This document shows, piece after piece, positions 1-6,476 of a stretch of 8,863 nt of DNA. The notes under the pieces are model-generated. The model saw only the letters and a list, made by a program, of their open reading frames with translations. It searched no databases and was not told the origin of the DNA. Each line of letters begins with the position of its first letter. Within the stretch, counting starts at the first letter, position 1. The stretch lies in NCBI GenBank assembly GCA_900767075.1, contig CAAFXX010000301.1, positions 1 to 8,863 on the forward strand, in the 5' to 3' direction. Source of the stretch: Bacteroidales bacterium (GTDB taxonomy: Bacteria; Bacteroidota; Bacteroidia; Bacteroidales; Muribaculaceae). A program made the position numbers and the translations under genes.

Positions 1-1505
1 CAGTCCCATTCATCCTTATAGATTTCTTTGAGACGGTCGAACATCTCGGCAAGAGCCGCCCCGATTGCTTCCGAAGGGTCGGACTGTTTCTCGCTTATGC
101 GCCGTAATGTCGTCACTACCTCCTTCCGAAAGTTTTTTCTCGTTACAATTTCCTCAAGCGCCGTCATGCTCTCGGCAAGACTTTCCGCAGCGACAGTCTT
201 GCCTATGATTTCAGCGGCGGTCACAGGTCCGATATTGTTCCAGAGCTGAAGATAACGCGACCATGCGAGCTCGTCGAGATAATTGCTAACTATCCGCATG
301 GGAGACACCACATCGCGAACATGTCGGCTCGACATAAGGCTCTGACCGCCATATATTATATAAGGTATCTTAAACTTTATAAACGCGCCCTCTATTTTTC
401 GTAATCCCCAGGCACTTCTTGACAATACCAGGCTGTCATTCCATTTCTTCCCCTTTTCACAGAAATCCCTTTGGATTGACAACGCGATATCGTTTGCCTC
501 TTCCCATTCCTCACCCCAATGCTTGAACAAAGGTTTGTTGCCATGTCCGCGTGCCGCAATAAGGTATTTGTCATAGTCAAGGGGAGATTGGCTCAATACC
601 CAGTTTGACAGATCGAGGATCTCCTGCGTCGAACGGTAATTTAAAGTCAGCTTGCATACTTCCGTCTCGGGTACGATTTCAGGGAAATTGTGGATCGTCT
701 TGAAATCAGCGCCTCTGAATCCGTAAATAGACTGTGCGTCATCGCCGACACAAAAGAGGTGACAGTCATTATAAAAGGAAGAGAGAAGCTCATACTGCAA
801 TGGATTAGTATCCTGCATCTCATCGATAAGAATATGGTCATACATGCCGGCGACATGTTTTCTCAACTTCTCGTTTCGCTTCAGATACTGGCTTACAATC
901 AACAATATATCGTCATAATCAATGTATTTCCTTTTCTTTTTAAAATCGATATACATCGTTATGACTCCCTTCAAGACATCATTTTCCTTCGATACATCAA
1001 GGTTTCCCGGAGCATTGTCATATATCTTCATCCTTATGGCATCAGAAAGCGAGCACCTGGCATTCGCCATATAGGAATACACCTCCTTTATATGTTCGGG
1101 CTTTATGTTCTTATCGCGTACACCTTTATATTTCCAGTTTCTGCCGCAAAGAAGACGGAAACAGCTTTCCTGGTCATCGTCATCAAGAAGCGTGAAATTT
1201 GCCTGGGGAAACACTTGAGGGTGATTCTTGATAATCGACATGCACCATGAATGAAATGTTGAGCCGGAAAGTCCTTCAGACTTATTTTCCGGCATTTCCA
1301 TAGCAATCCTCTCCACTATCTCATACGCAGACTTGCGTGTAAACGAAAGAATCAATATGCGTTTCGGATTGACACCTGATTGTATCAGATGTTTCGCCCT
1401 TGCTATGATTGTCCGGGTCTTTCCGGTTCCGGCTCCTGCCAGAACCAATATGTGTTTGCCCGTGAAGGTAGAGGCAAGCATCTGCTGGCCGTTAAGGTTT
1501 TCCAT
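1..1505 (-). CDS. UvrD/Rep/PcrA-family superfamily 1 DNA helicase, C-terminal part off the window
   Basis: ATP-dependent 3'-5' DNA helicase of superfamily 1A, probably acting in DNA repair or in clearing replication obstacles. The frame is open for 501 codons from an ATG at 1505 and leaves the window at base 1. Visible motifs, in order: a Q-motif-like LNGQQ (residues 4-8), Walker A AGAGTGKT (23-30, K29), motif Ia FTRKSAYEIVERI (55-67), motif Ib STFHSWC (82-88), Walker B/motif II IDEMQD (227-232), motif III VGDDAQSIYGFRGA (253-266) and motif IV LNYRST (288-293). Motifs V and VI must lie beyond the edge, so which UvrD subgroup this is cannot be settled. The start is firm because an in-frame TAA lies five codons upstream and no other start codon intervenes. 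The gene follows the TPR gene on the same strand after 92 bases, so co-transcription is possible; I found no convincing promoter in that gap. The family assignment is near certain; the exact role is not. Confidence 0.95.
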   Translation of the reverse strand, partial: MENLNGQQMLASTFTGKHILVLAGAGTGKTRTIIARAKHLIQSGVNPKRILILSFTRKSAYEIVERIAMEMPENKSEGLSGSTFHSWCMSIIKNHPQVFPQANFTLLDDDDQESCFRLLCGRNWKYKGVRDKNIKPEHIKEVYSYMANARCSLSDAIRMKIYDNAPGNLDVSKENDVLKGVITMYIDFKKKRKYIDYDDILLIVSQYLKRNEKLRKHVAGMYDHILIDEMQDTNPLQYELLSSFYNDCHLFCVGDDAQSIYGFRGADFKTIHNFPEIVPETEVCKLTLNYRSTQEILDLSNWVLSQSPLDYDKYLIAARGHGNKPLFKHWGEEWEEANDIALSIQRDFCEKGKKWNDSLVLSRSAWGLRKIEGAFIKFKIPYIIYGGQSLMSSRHVRDVVSPMRIVSNYLDELAWSRYLQLWNNIGPVTAAEIIGKTVAAESLAESMTALEEIVTRKNFRKEVVTTLRRISEKQSDPSEAIGAALAEMFDRLKEIYKDEWD

Positions 1506-1597
1506 AAAAGGTGAAGGTTAATGAAGTTTTTATAGTGTTCAATGATGTAGGAAAACATCTTAAGTAAAGATAACAGTCTATCTTATTAATGGCTGTA

Positions 1598-2488
1598 TTA
1601 TTTGCCGGAACCCTTGGTTACCGGAACCGCTGATTGATAATAGCTTTCGATGAGTTTCGGGTCAGCACCATATTCAATCGCAAGTTTTCGGTCGATCTCT
1701 GCGGAATCATTCTCATAACTCAACTTATGCAGCCATCCGCGAAGCAGGAAGAAATTACCGTTCCGCGGATACTGTTTCATGGCTTCACGAAGTGATTCAC
1801 CTGCTTCCTGCAGCTTTCCACCGTTGCCGAGGATGGTGATCAGATAAAACCATGATTCTTCATCAGGATCAATCTCAACGGCACTGCGGTAAAGACTGAC
1901 CGCCTTGTCGGCATCGCCCTGCAGTCCGGCGATTCTCGCCAGACCTTTTAATGCCCCCGCGTCTTTAGGATAATTACGCCGGAGTACCTTGAAATCCGTT
2001 TCAGCGGCGGAAAGCTCACCTTTGCTTATCAGCAGGGCGCCTCTCATTGCAAGCGGCCATTGGCTTATTGAATCCGATTCGATTATTTTTGAGAGATCGG
2101 AAATAGCCTCCACATCCCGTCCCAATTCAATCAGGGCGGTCGCTCTGTTCGAAAGGACGGCTCTTGCCTTCGGCGCACGGTTTAAAGCCACGTCAAAGGC
2201 ATCGACGGCATCTTCGTATTTTCCGAGACGCATACGAATCTCGCCCAAATTTGACCATAAAAGCCAATTGGCGGAATTCCCCGGCTCGGTCTTCAAGGCT
2301 TTAAGCGTAAAATATTCCGCGTCCTGCCATAATTCCTTCTTTATATAATAATCCGCAGAATCCACACACGCCATATAATTGGTGCCATGCATGGAATCCG
2401 CACTTACAATATAATTCTTGCCTGAAACCGATAACGAACCGGCAGCCGCGATAACGATAAGTGCAATGATTTTAAATACTCTTTCCAA
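1598..2488 (-). CDS. Exported tetratricopeptide-repeat (TPR) protein, TTG start
   Basis: A 296-residue protein that is almost entirely TPR helices behind a signal peptide. The N-terminus has basic residues (R3, K6), a hydrophobic stretch at about 7-22 and no lipobox cysteine, so export to the periplasm by the Sec route is likely. Helical repeats of about 33 residues run from about 42 to 275; the clearest is at 75-107 (W75, G82, G89, Y91, A94, F98, A101), with further copies at about 109-140, 144-176, 177-208, 211-243 and 245-275. TPRs form a superhelical scaffold for protein-protein contacts; no enzymatic domain is seen and the partner is unknown. The start codon is TTG: the codon just before it is TAA, and the next in-frame ATG is residue 33, which would remove the signal peptide. 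It lies upstream of the helicase gene on the same strand and diverges from iorA. The fold is clear; the function is unassigned. Confidence 0.9.
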   Translation of the reverse strand: MERVFKIIALIVIAAAGSLSVSGKNYIVSADSMHGTNYMACVDSADYYIKKELWQDAEYFTLKALKTEPGNSANWLLWSNLGEIRMRLGKYEDAVDAFDVALNRAPKARAVLSNRATALIELGRDVEAISDLSKIIESDSISQWPLAMRGALLISKGELSAAETDFKVLRRNYPKDAGALKGLARIAGLQGDADKAVSLYRSAVEIDPDEESWFYLITILGNGGKLQEAGESLREAMKQYPRNGNFFLLRGWLHKLSYENDSAEIDRKLAIEYGADPKLIESYYQSAVPVTKGSGK

Positions 2489-2523
2489 TTATGCAATTAT
2501 TAGAGTTATAAAAAGGAGCGGTG

Positions 2524-2549
2524 GATTGATATAAACGACAATATCAATC
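2524..2549. repeat. Perfect inverted repeat, 9-bp arms and 8-base spacer, in the divergent gap
   Basis: GATTGATAT at 2524-2532 is matched exactly by its reverse complement ATATCAATC at 2541-2549. It lies 36 bases upstream of the TTG start of the TPR gene and about 90 bases upstream of the iorA promoter. It could be an operator for a dimeric regulator or a hairpin in the TPR leader; there is no T-run on either side that would make it a terminator. Confidence 0.5.
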
Positions 2550-2563
2550 AAGTTTCTCCTGTA

Positions 2564-2599
2564 GAAATTGTCCTGAATAATTTCAGAATAAACTCTGAA
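2564..2599. repeat. Nested CTGAA/TTCAG inverted repeats
   Basis: Three overlapping dyads are packed here. GAAATT (2564-2569) pairs with AATTTC (2579-2584). CTGAA (2573-2577) pairs with TTCAG (2582-2586). TTCAGA (2582-2587) pairs with TCTGAA (2594-2599). The two CTGAA copies start 22 bases apart, about two helical turns. The cluster ends 41 bases upstream of the -33 box of the iorA promoter, a reasonable place for a regulator site. The sequence is AT-rich and the arms are short, so chance cannot be excluded. Confidence 0.35.
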
Positions 2600-2640
2600 T
2601 CAAAAAATTCAAAATTTATTATTAACTAAACGAATTATTT

Positions 2641-2672
2641 TTTGCAGAATTGTAAAAAAAGAGATATATTTG
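2641..2672 (+). promoter_or_regulatory. Bacteroidota-type promoter for iorAB
   Basis: The -33 box TTTG (2641-2644) and the -7 box TATATTTG (2665-2672) match the consensus of the Bacteroidota primary sigma factor (TTTG, 19-21 bases, TAnnTTTG) with a 20-base spacer. Transcription would start near 2678-2681, giving a leader of roughly 16-19 bases before the iorA ATG. No Shine-Dalgarno sequence follows, which is usual in this phylum. Confidence 0.8.
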
Positions 2673-2696
2673 CGATAAATCTAATACTGAAATGAC

Positions 2697-4334
2697 ATGA
2701 AAATGAAACGTCTTTTACTTGGAGACGAAGCTCTTGCTTTGGGTGCAATCCAAGCAGGTCTGTCGGGAGCATATGCCTATCCCGGAACGCCCTCCACTGA
2801 AATCATGGAATTCGTGCAGTCCTCGCCGGTAGCCAAAGAGCGGGGCATACATTGCCATTGGTCAAGCAATGAAAAAACCGCGATGGAAGAGGCTCTCGGC
2901 ATGTCTTATTGCGGAAAACGCTCAATGACTTCCATGAAACACGTAGGTCTCAACGTCGCTGCAGATCCGTTCGTAAACTCGGCAATGACAGGCGCCAACG
3001 GCGGTATGCTCGTAATAGCAGCCGACGATCCTTCGATGCATTCCTCACAGAATGAACAGGATTCACGCTTTTACGCTGATTTTGCCATGATACCGGCTCT
3101 TGAACCGTCCAACCAACAGGAAGCCTACGATATGGCGGAGTATGGATTCGGACTTTCCGAACAGTTCAAGATTCCCGTAATGGTTCGCCTTGTGACACGT
3201 CTCAGCCATTCCCGCTCGGTTGTCGAGACAGAGACGGAACCGAAGCTTGAGAACAGTCTGCATTATCCCGAAAATCCACGTCAATGGGTATTGATGCCGG
3301 CAATATCGAAAGTCCGCAACAAACAGCTTATCGCCGATGTCGAGGATTTCGTCTATATGTCAGAAAAGTCTCCCTTCAACAAATATATTGACGCAGCCGA
3401 CAAACGTCTCGGCATTATCGCCAGCGGAATTGCCTTCAACTATCTTAACGAGATATTCCCCGACGGAGTACCGTTCCCGGTAGTAAAGGTTTCACAATAT
3501 CCCCTGCCCAAGAAACTGATATCACGTCTATATGATGAGTGCGAGACCATTCTCGTGATTGAAGAGGGCCAGCCTTTCATTGAAAATAAAATCCGCGGTC
3601 TGCTCAATACGGGCAAAACGGTATTCGGAAAGCTTTCCGGAGAATTGGTAAGAGACGGCGAGCTTTCGCCCGACGAAGTACTCAAGGCATTCGAACAGCT
3701 TGCTCCCGACACACTTGTCGGCCGTCCGGAGACAAGAGGCAAGATTTCGAATCTGGTCGTTCCGAGACCGCCGGCATTATGCCAGGGCTGCGGTCACCGT
3801 GACGTTTACTCGGCATTAAACGACACACTCGCCCAGTATGAGAATCCGAAGGTGTTCGGCGATATCGGCTGCTATACCTTAGGTTTCCTGAAACCTTTCA
3901 ATGCCATCGACTCATGCGTCGACATGGGAGCCTCGATAACCATGGCTAAGGGAGCCGCCGACGCAGGTCAGCATCCTTCCGTGGCTATAATCGGCGATTC
4001 CACATTCACCCACAGCGGCATGACAGGACTTCTGGACGCCATTAATGAAAACACTCCTGTCACGGTCATCATCTCCGACAACCTCACAACAGGTATGACC
4101 GGAGGTCAGGATTCCCAGGGTACCGGTAAGCTTGAGGAGATATGCCTCGGACTCGGAGCAGCTCCCGAACATGTACGCACCATCGATTCCTTACCCAAGA
4201 ACCATGACGAAATGATGCGTCTATTCAAAGAAGAGATCGATTATCCGGGACTATCGGTGATTATTTCTCGTCGCGAATGTATCCAGACGGCAAGACGCCA
4301 CGCTTCTGCCAAAGCCAAGAATGCGGCTAAATAA
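2697..4334 (+). CDS. iorA: Indolepyruvate:ferredoxin oxidoreductase, alpha subunit (short form without C-terminal ferredoxin domain)
   Basis: Catalytic subunit of the enzyme that converts aryl-2-oxoacids (indolepyruvate, phenylpyruvate, hydroxyphenylpyruvate) plus CoA and oxidised ferredoxin to arylacetyl-CoA, CO2 and reduced ferredoxin. The 545 residues show the N-terminal pyrimidine-binding domain (GDEALALGAIQAG from residue 9, YPGTPSTE at 28-35), a middle domain, then the thiamine-diphosphate domain: CQGCGHRD (362-369), FGDIGCYTLG (387-396) and the metal/TPP signature starting GDS (433-435) and ending DN (461-462), followed by TTGMTGGQ (464-471). Long IorA proteins of about 600-650 residues carry a C-terminal domain with two 4Fe-4S clusters; here the chain ends soon after RRECIQTARR (525-534) with no CxxCxxC motif. 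An ATG two codons in (2703) is an alternative start. It has its own promoter and is followed 43 bases later by iorB, its partner subunit. Substrate preference within aryl oxoacids cannot be read from sequence. Confidence 0.95.
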   Translation: MKMKRLLLGDEALALGAIQAGLSGAYAYPGTPSTEIMEFVQSSPVAKERGIHCHWSSNEKTAMEEALGMSYCGKRSMTSMKHVGLNVAADPFVNSAMTGANGGMLVIAADDPSMHSSQNEQDSRFYADFAMIPALEPSNQQEAYDMAEYGFGLSEQFKIPVMVRLVTRLSHSRSVVETETEPKLENSLHYPENPRQWVLMPAISKVRNKQLIADVEDFVYMSEKSPFNKYIDAADKRLGIIASGIAFNYLNEIFPDGVPFPVVKVSQYPLPKKLISRLYDECETILVIEEGQPFIENKIRGLLNTGKTVFGKLSGELVRDGELSPDEVLKAFEQLAPDTLVGRPETRGKISNLVVPRPPALCQGCGHRDVYSALNDTLAQYENPKVFGDIGCYTLGFLKPFNAIDSCVDMGASITMAKGAADAGQHPSVAIIGDSTFTHSGMTGLLDAINENTPVTVIISDNLTTGMTGGQDSQGTGKLEEICLGLGAAPEHVRTIDSLPKNHDEMMRLFKEEIDYPGLSVIISRRECIQTARRHASAKAKNAAK

Positions 4335-4377
4335 CGGATGCCACCCTCATTATATACATACACTAAAAGAATAATAA

Positions 4378-4965
4378 ATGAAATCAGATATAATTCTTGC
4401 AGGCGTCGGGGGACAGGGCATTCTCTCAATCGCCACCATTTTAGGCGAAGCAGCCTTGAATGAAAATCTTAATCTGAAGCAGGCGGAGGTTCACGGAATG
4501 AGCCAGCGCGGAGGTGACGTACAGTCAAATCTGCGACTCAGCAGCAATCCCATTCATTCCGACCTTATTCCATATGGCAAAGCGGACCTTATCGTTTCGC
4601 TCGAGCCTATGGAGGCACTGAGATATCTGCCTTATCTGTCGAATGAAGGATGGATTGTGACCAGCACCGCTCCATTCGTGAACATCGACAACTATCCCGA
4701 AATGGATGCTGTAAAGGCAGAACTTTATTCACAGCCTAACGTTGTGGCTTTCGATATGGAGGAAATGGCGAAAGAATTGAAGTCTCCGAGAAGCTCCAAC
4801 ATGATTCTTCTCGGCGCCGCCTCTCCCTTTATCGATCTTCTGCCTTCAAAGATAGAAGACGCCATACATGCTGTTTTCGGACGTAAGGGCGAAGCTATTG
4901 TCGAAGCCAATATCAAGGCTTTCAGATCCGGCCGCGAATATACCGAAAATATTATAAAGAAATGA
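4378..4965 (+). CDS. iorB: Indolepyruvate:ferredoxin oxidoreductase, beta subunit
   Basis: The small subunit, which corresponds to the gamma domain of pyruvate:ferredoxin oxidoreductase and helps form the CoA-binding, active heterodimer or heterotetramer with IorA. At 195 residues it is close to the usual family length. It opens with the glycine-rich loop GVGGQGIL (residues 9-16) and has the family block AEVHGMSQRGGDV (36-48), both conserved in this domain. No signal peptide or membrane segment is seen, so it is cytoplasmic like IorA. The gap to iorA has no hairpin, so the two are co-transcribed, and a strong terminator begins five bases after the stop. The start lies in an A-rich leader with no Shine-Dalgarno sequence. 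Family and pairing are secure. Confidence 0.94.
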   Translation: MKSDIILAGVGGQGILSIATILGEAALNENLNLKQAEVHGMSQRGGDVQSNLRLSSNPIHSDLIPYGKADLIVSLEPMEALRYLPYLSNEGWIVTSTAPFVNIDNYPEMDAVKAELYSQPNVVAFDMEEMAKELKSPRSSNMILLGAASPFIDLLPSKIEDAIHAVFGRKGEAIVEANIKAFRSGREYTENIIKK

Positions 4966-4969
4966 TCGA

Positions 4970-5011
4970 ACGGCGGCAGGGGTCAACCTCTCCTTGCCGC
5001 CGTCTGTTTTT
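4970..5011 (+). terminator. Intrinsic terminator after iorB
   Basis: ACGGCGGCA (4970-4978) pairs exactly with TGCCGCCGT (4995-5003). The stem extends inward by two G-C and two G-T pairs, leaving a loop of about eight bases. A run of five T follows at 5007-5011. It starts five bases after the iorB stop, so most iorAB transcripts should end here and the next two genes probably need their own promoter or read-through. Confidence 0.88.
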
Positions 5012-5129
5012 CATCATAAGCCTATTCCTTGGCTTAGTTCTACAATAGCCCAATAATTCGATTGATTGCTCTGCAAGAGCGGACGATCAGCGACATCAAA
5101 AATAACGGTTAAATCCAATACCAAGAAAC
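5012..5129 (+). other. Gap before the aminotransferase gene; only a weak promoter candidate
   Basis: This 118-base gap should hold the promoter for the second gene pair. The best candidate is TTGG (5029-5032), 21 bases, then TAATTCGA (5054-5061), which matches the Bacteroidota consensus only partly. A small hairpin GCTCT-GCA-AGAGC lies at 5068-5080, in what would be the leader. Neither is strong evidence by itself. Confidence 0.25.
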
Positions 5130-6461
5130 ATGTTCCCACTGACAAAAGACGCATTCGAACAGGCAGTGAAAAATACTTCGATTCTGGATCTTTCCACCGC
5201 TACAATCCGACAGATTTGTAGTCTCGCTGCCGAACTCGAATCTATAGCTGACGAAAAGTTAATACATCTTGAAATAGGCAATCCCGGACTTGAAGCCGAG
5301 CGTACCGGTGTAGACGCCGAGATAATGGCACTCAATTCGGGTGTGGCAAACAAATATCCCAACATCCAGGGAATACCCGAACTCAAAAAAGCAGCCAAGA
5401 GATTCGTAAAGGCATTCCTTGACGTCGAAGTTCCCGAGAAAGGAGTTGTTCCAACGGTCGGTTCGATGCAGGGTAGCTTTACTCTCATGCTTCTCCTTTC
5501 ACAGCGTCTGAAAGACCAGGGCAAGGATACAATGCTCTTCATCAATCCCGGATTCCCTGCACAGCGCAATCAGGCTAAATTGCTAGGCATCAACGATGTC
5601 GCTTTCGATATTTACGAATATCGAGGCAAGAAACTTGAAGAGAAACTTGAAAGCATTCTCAGCAAGGGCAATGTGACAGGCATGATTTTCAGCAATCCCA
5701 ACAATCCAGCATGGATCAGCCTTACCGAAGAAGAACTCGAGATAGTAGGACGTCTCGCCACAAAATATGACTGCATCGTGCTCGAAGACCTCGCTTACCT
5801 CGGCATGGACTTCCGAAAGGATATCAGCGAGCCGTTCCAGGCTCCTTATGTATCAACAGTAGCCAAATACACCGACAATTATATACTCATGATCTCCGGC
5901 AGCAAGATCTTCAGCTATGCCGGCCAGCGTATCGCGGTTGTATGTATGTCGGAACAGGTTTACGACAGGCATTATAACTTCTTAGAGAAGTTCTATGAGA
6001 TGCCCGCATTCGGCGACGCCTATATTTTTGGAGTATTATACTGCGCTTCATCAGGCACGGCACATTCGGCACAGCATGCTTTGGCTGCAATGATGACCAA
6101 GGCTGCCGACGGAGAACTCAATTTTGTCGAGAACTGTCGTGCATACGAACGCAAGTCGGCGAAGGCAAAAGAGATATTCCTTAAAAATGGCTTCCATATA
6201 GTTTATGACAAGGACGGCGATAAGAAGATATCCGACGGCTTCTTCTTCACAATCGGTTACGGAGACATGGACGGTCTGACACTTCAGTCGGAATTGCTCC
6301 GTTACGGTGTGGCATCAATATCCCTGAAATCGACAGGCAGCGTGCAAAACGGTGTACGAATCTGTGTTTCGATGATTCACAACGATCAGGATTTCGAGGC
6401 TCTCGACAGGTTCCTTTGCAAATTTAACGAAGACCACGACAAAATTACTCCACAAAACTAA
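5130..6461 (+). CDS. PLP-dependent class I/II aminotransferase, likely for aromatic amino acids
   Basis: A fold-type I aminotransferase of 443 residues that moves the amino group of an amino acid to a 2-oxoacid such as 2-oxoglutarate. Family landmarks: an N-terminal substrate segment EIGNPG (48-53), SNPNNPAW (188-195) with the cofactor-contacting Asn, LEDLAYLGMDF (218-228) with D220 for the pyridine nitrogen and Y223, SGSKIFSYAGQR (256-267) with the Schiff-base lysine K259 and the phosphate-binding R267, and NGVRICVS (407-414) with R410 as the probable carboxylate-binding arginine. All catalytic residues appear intact. Cytoplasmic, with no signal peptide. It lies just downstream of iorAB but past a terminator, and 15 bases before the CoA-transferase gene, with which it surely shares a transcript. 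The neighbours suggest that it feeds aryl-oxoacids to IorAB; that substrate is inferred, and another amino acid is possible. Confidence 0.9.
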   Translation: MFPLTKDAFEQAVKNTSILDLSTATIRQICSLAAELESIADEKLIHLEIGNPGLEAERTGVDAEIMALNSGVANKYPNIQGIPELKKAAKRFVKAFLDVEVPEKGVVPTVGSMQGSFTLMLLLSQRLKDQGKDTMLFINPGFPAQRNQAKLLGINDVAFDIYEYRGKKLEEKLESILSKGNVTGMIFSNPNNPAWISLTEEELEIVGRLATKYDCIVLEDLAYLGMDFRKDISEPFQAPYVSTVAKYTDNYILMISGSKIFSYAGQRIAVVCMSEQVYDRHYNFLEKFYEMPAFGDAYIFGVLYCASSGTAHSAQHALAAMMTKAADGELNFVENCRAYERKSAKAKEIFLKNGFHIVYDKDGDKKISDGFFFTIGYGDMDGLTLQSELLRYGVASISLKSTGSVQNGVRICVSMIHNDQDFEALDRFLCKFNEDHDKITPQN

Positions 6462-6476
6462 ATAGAAAAAGAGTAA

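Noticed and set aside
690..1250. 186-codon open frame on the plus strand
   Set aside because: It is antisense to the helicase, whose motifs Ia to III are intact on the other strand; the product has no recognisable domain.
1567..1584. 6-bp inverted repeat AAGATA/TATCTT between the TPR and helicase genes, considered as a terminator
   Set aside because: The stem is short and AT-rich with no T-run on the minus strand, so it does not show that the two genes are separately transcribed.
1989..2348. 119-codon plus-strand frame antisense to the TPR gene
   Set aside because: Low-complexity Ser/Ala-rich shadow of the TPR coding sequence, with no start context or domain.
2500..2510. AAAAAGGAGCG on the plus strand resembling a Shine-Dalgarno sequence
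   Set aside because: No start codon of a supported gene follows at a suitable distance on that strand, and such sites are rarely used in this phylum.
5096..5569. 157-codon minus-strand frame over the start of the aminotransferase
   Set aside because: Shadow of a well-supported gene; composition is Ser/Arg-rich as expected from reverse-complemented codons.
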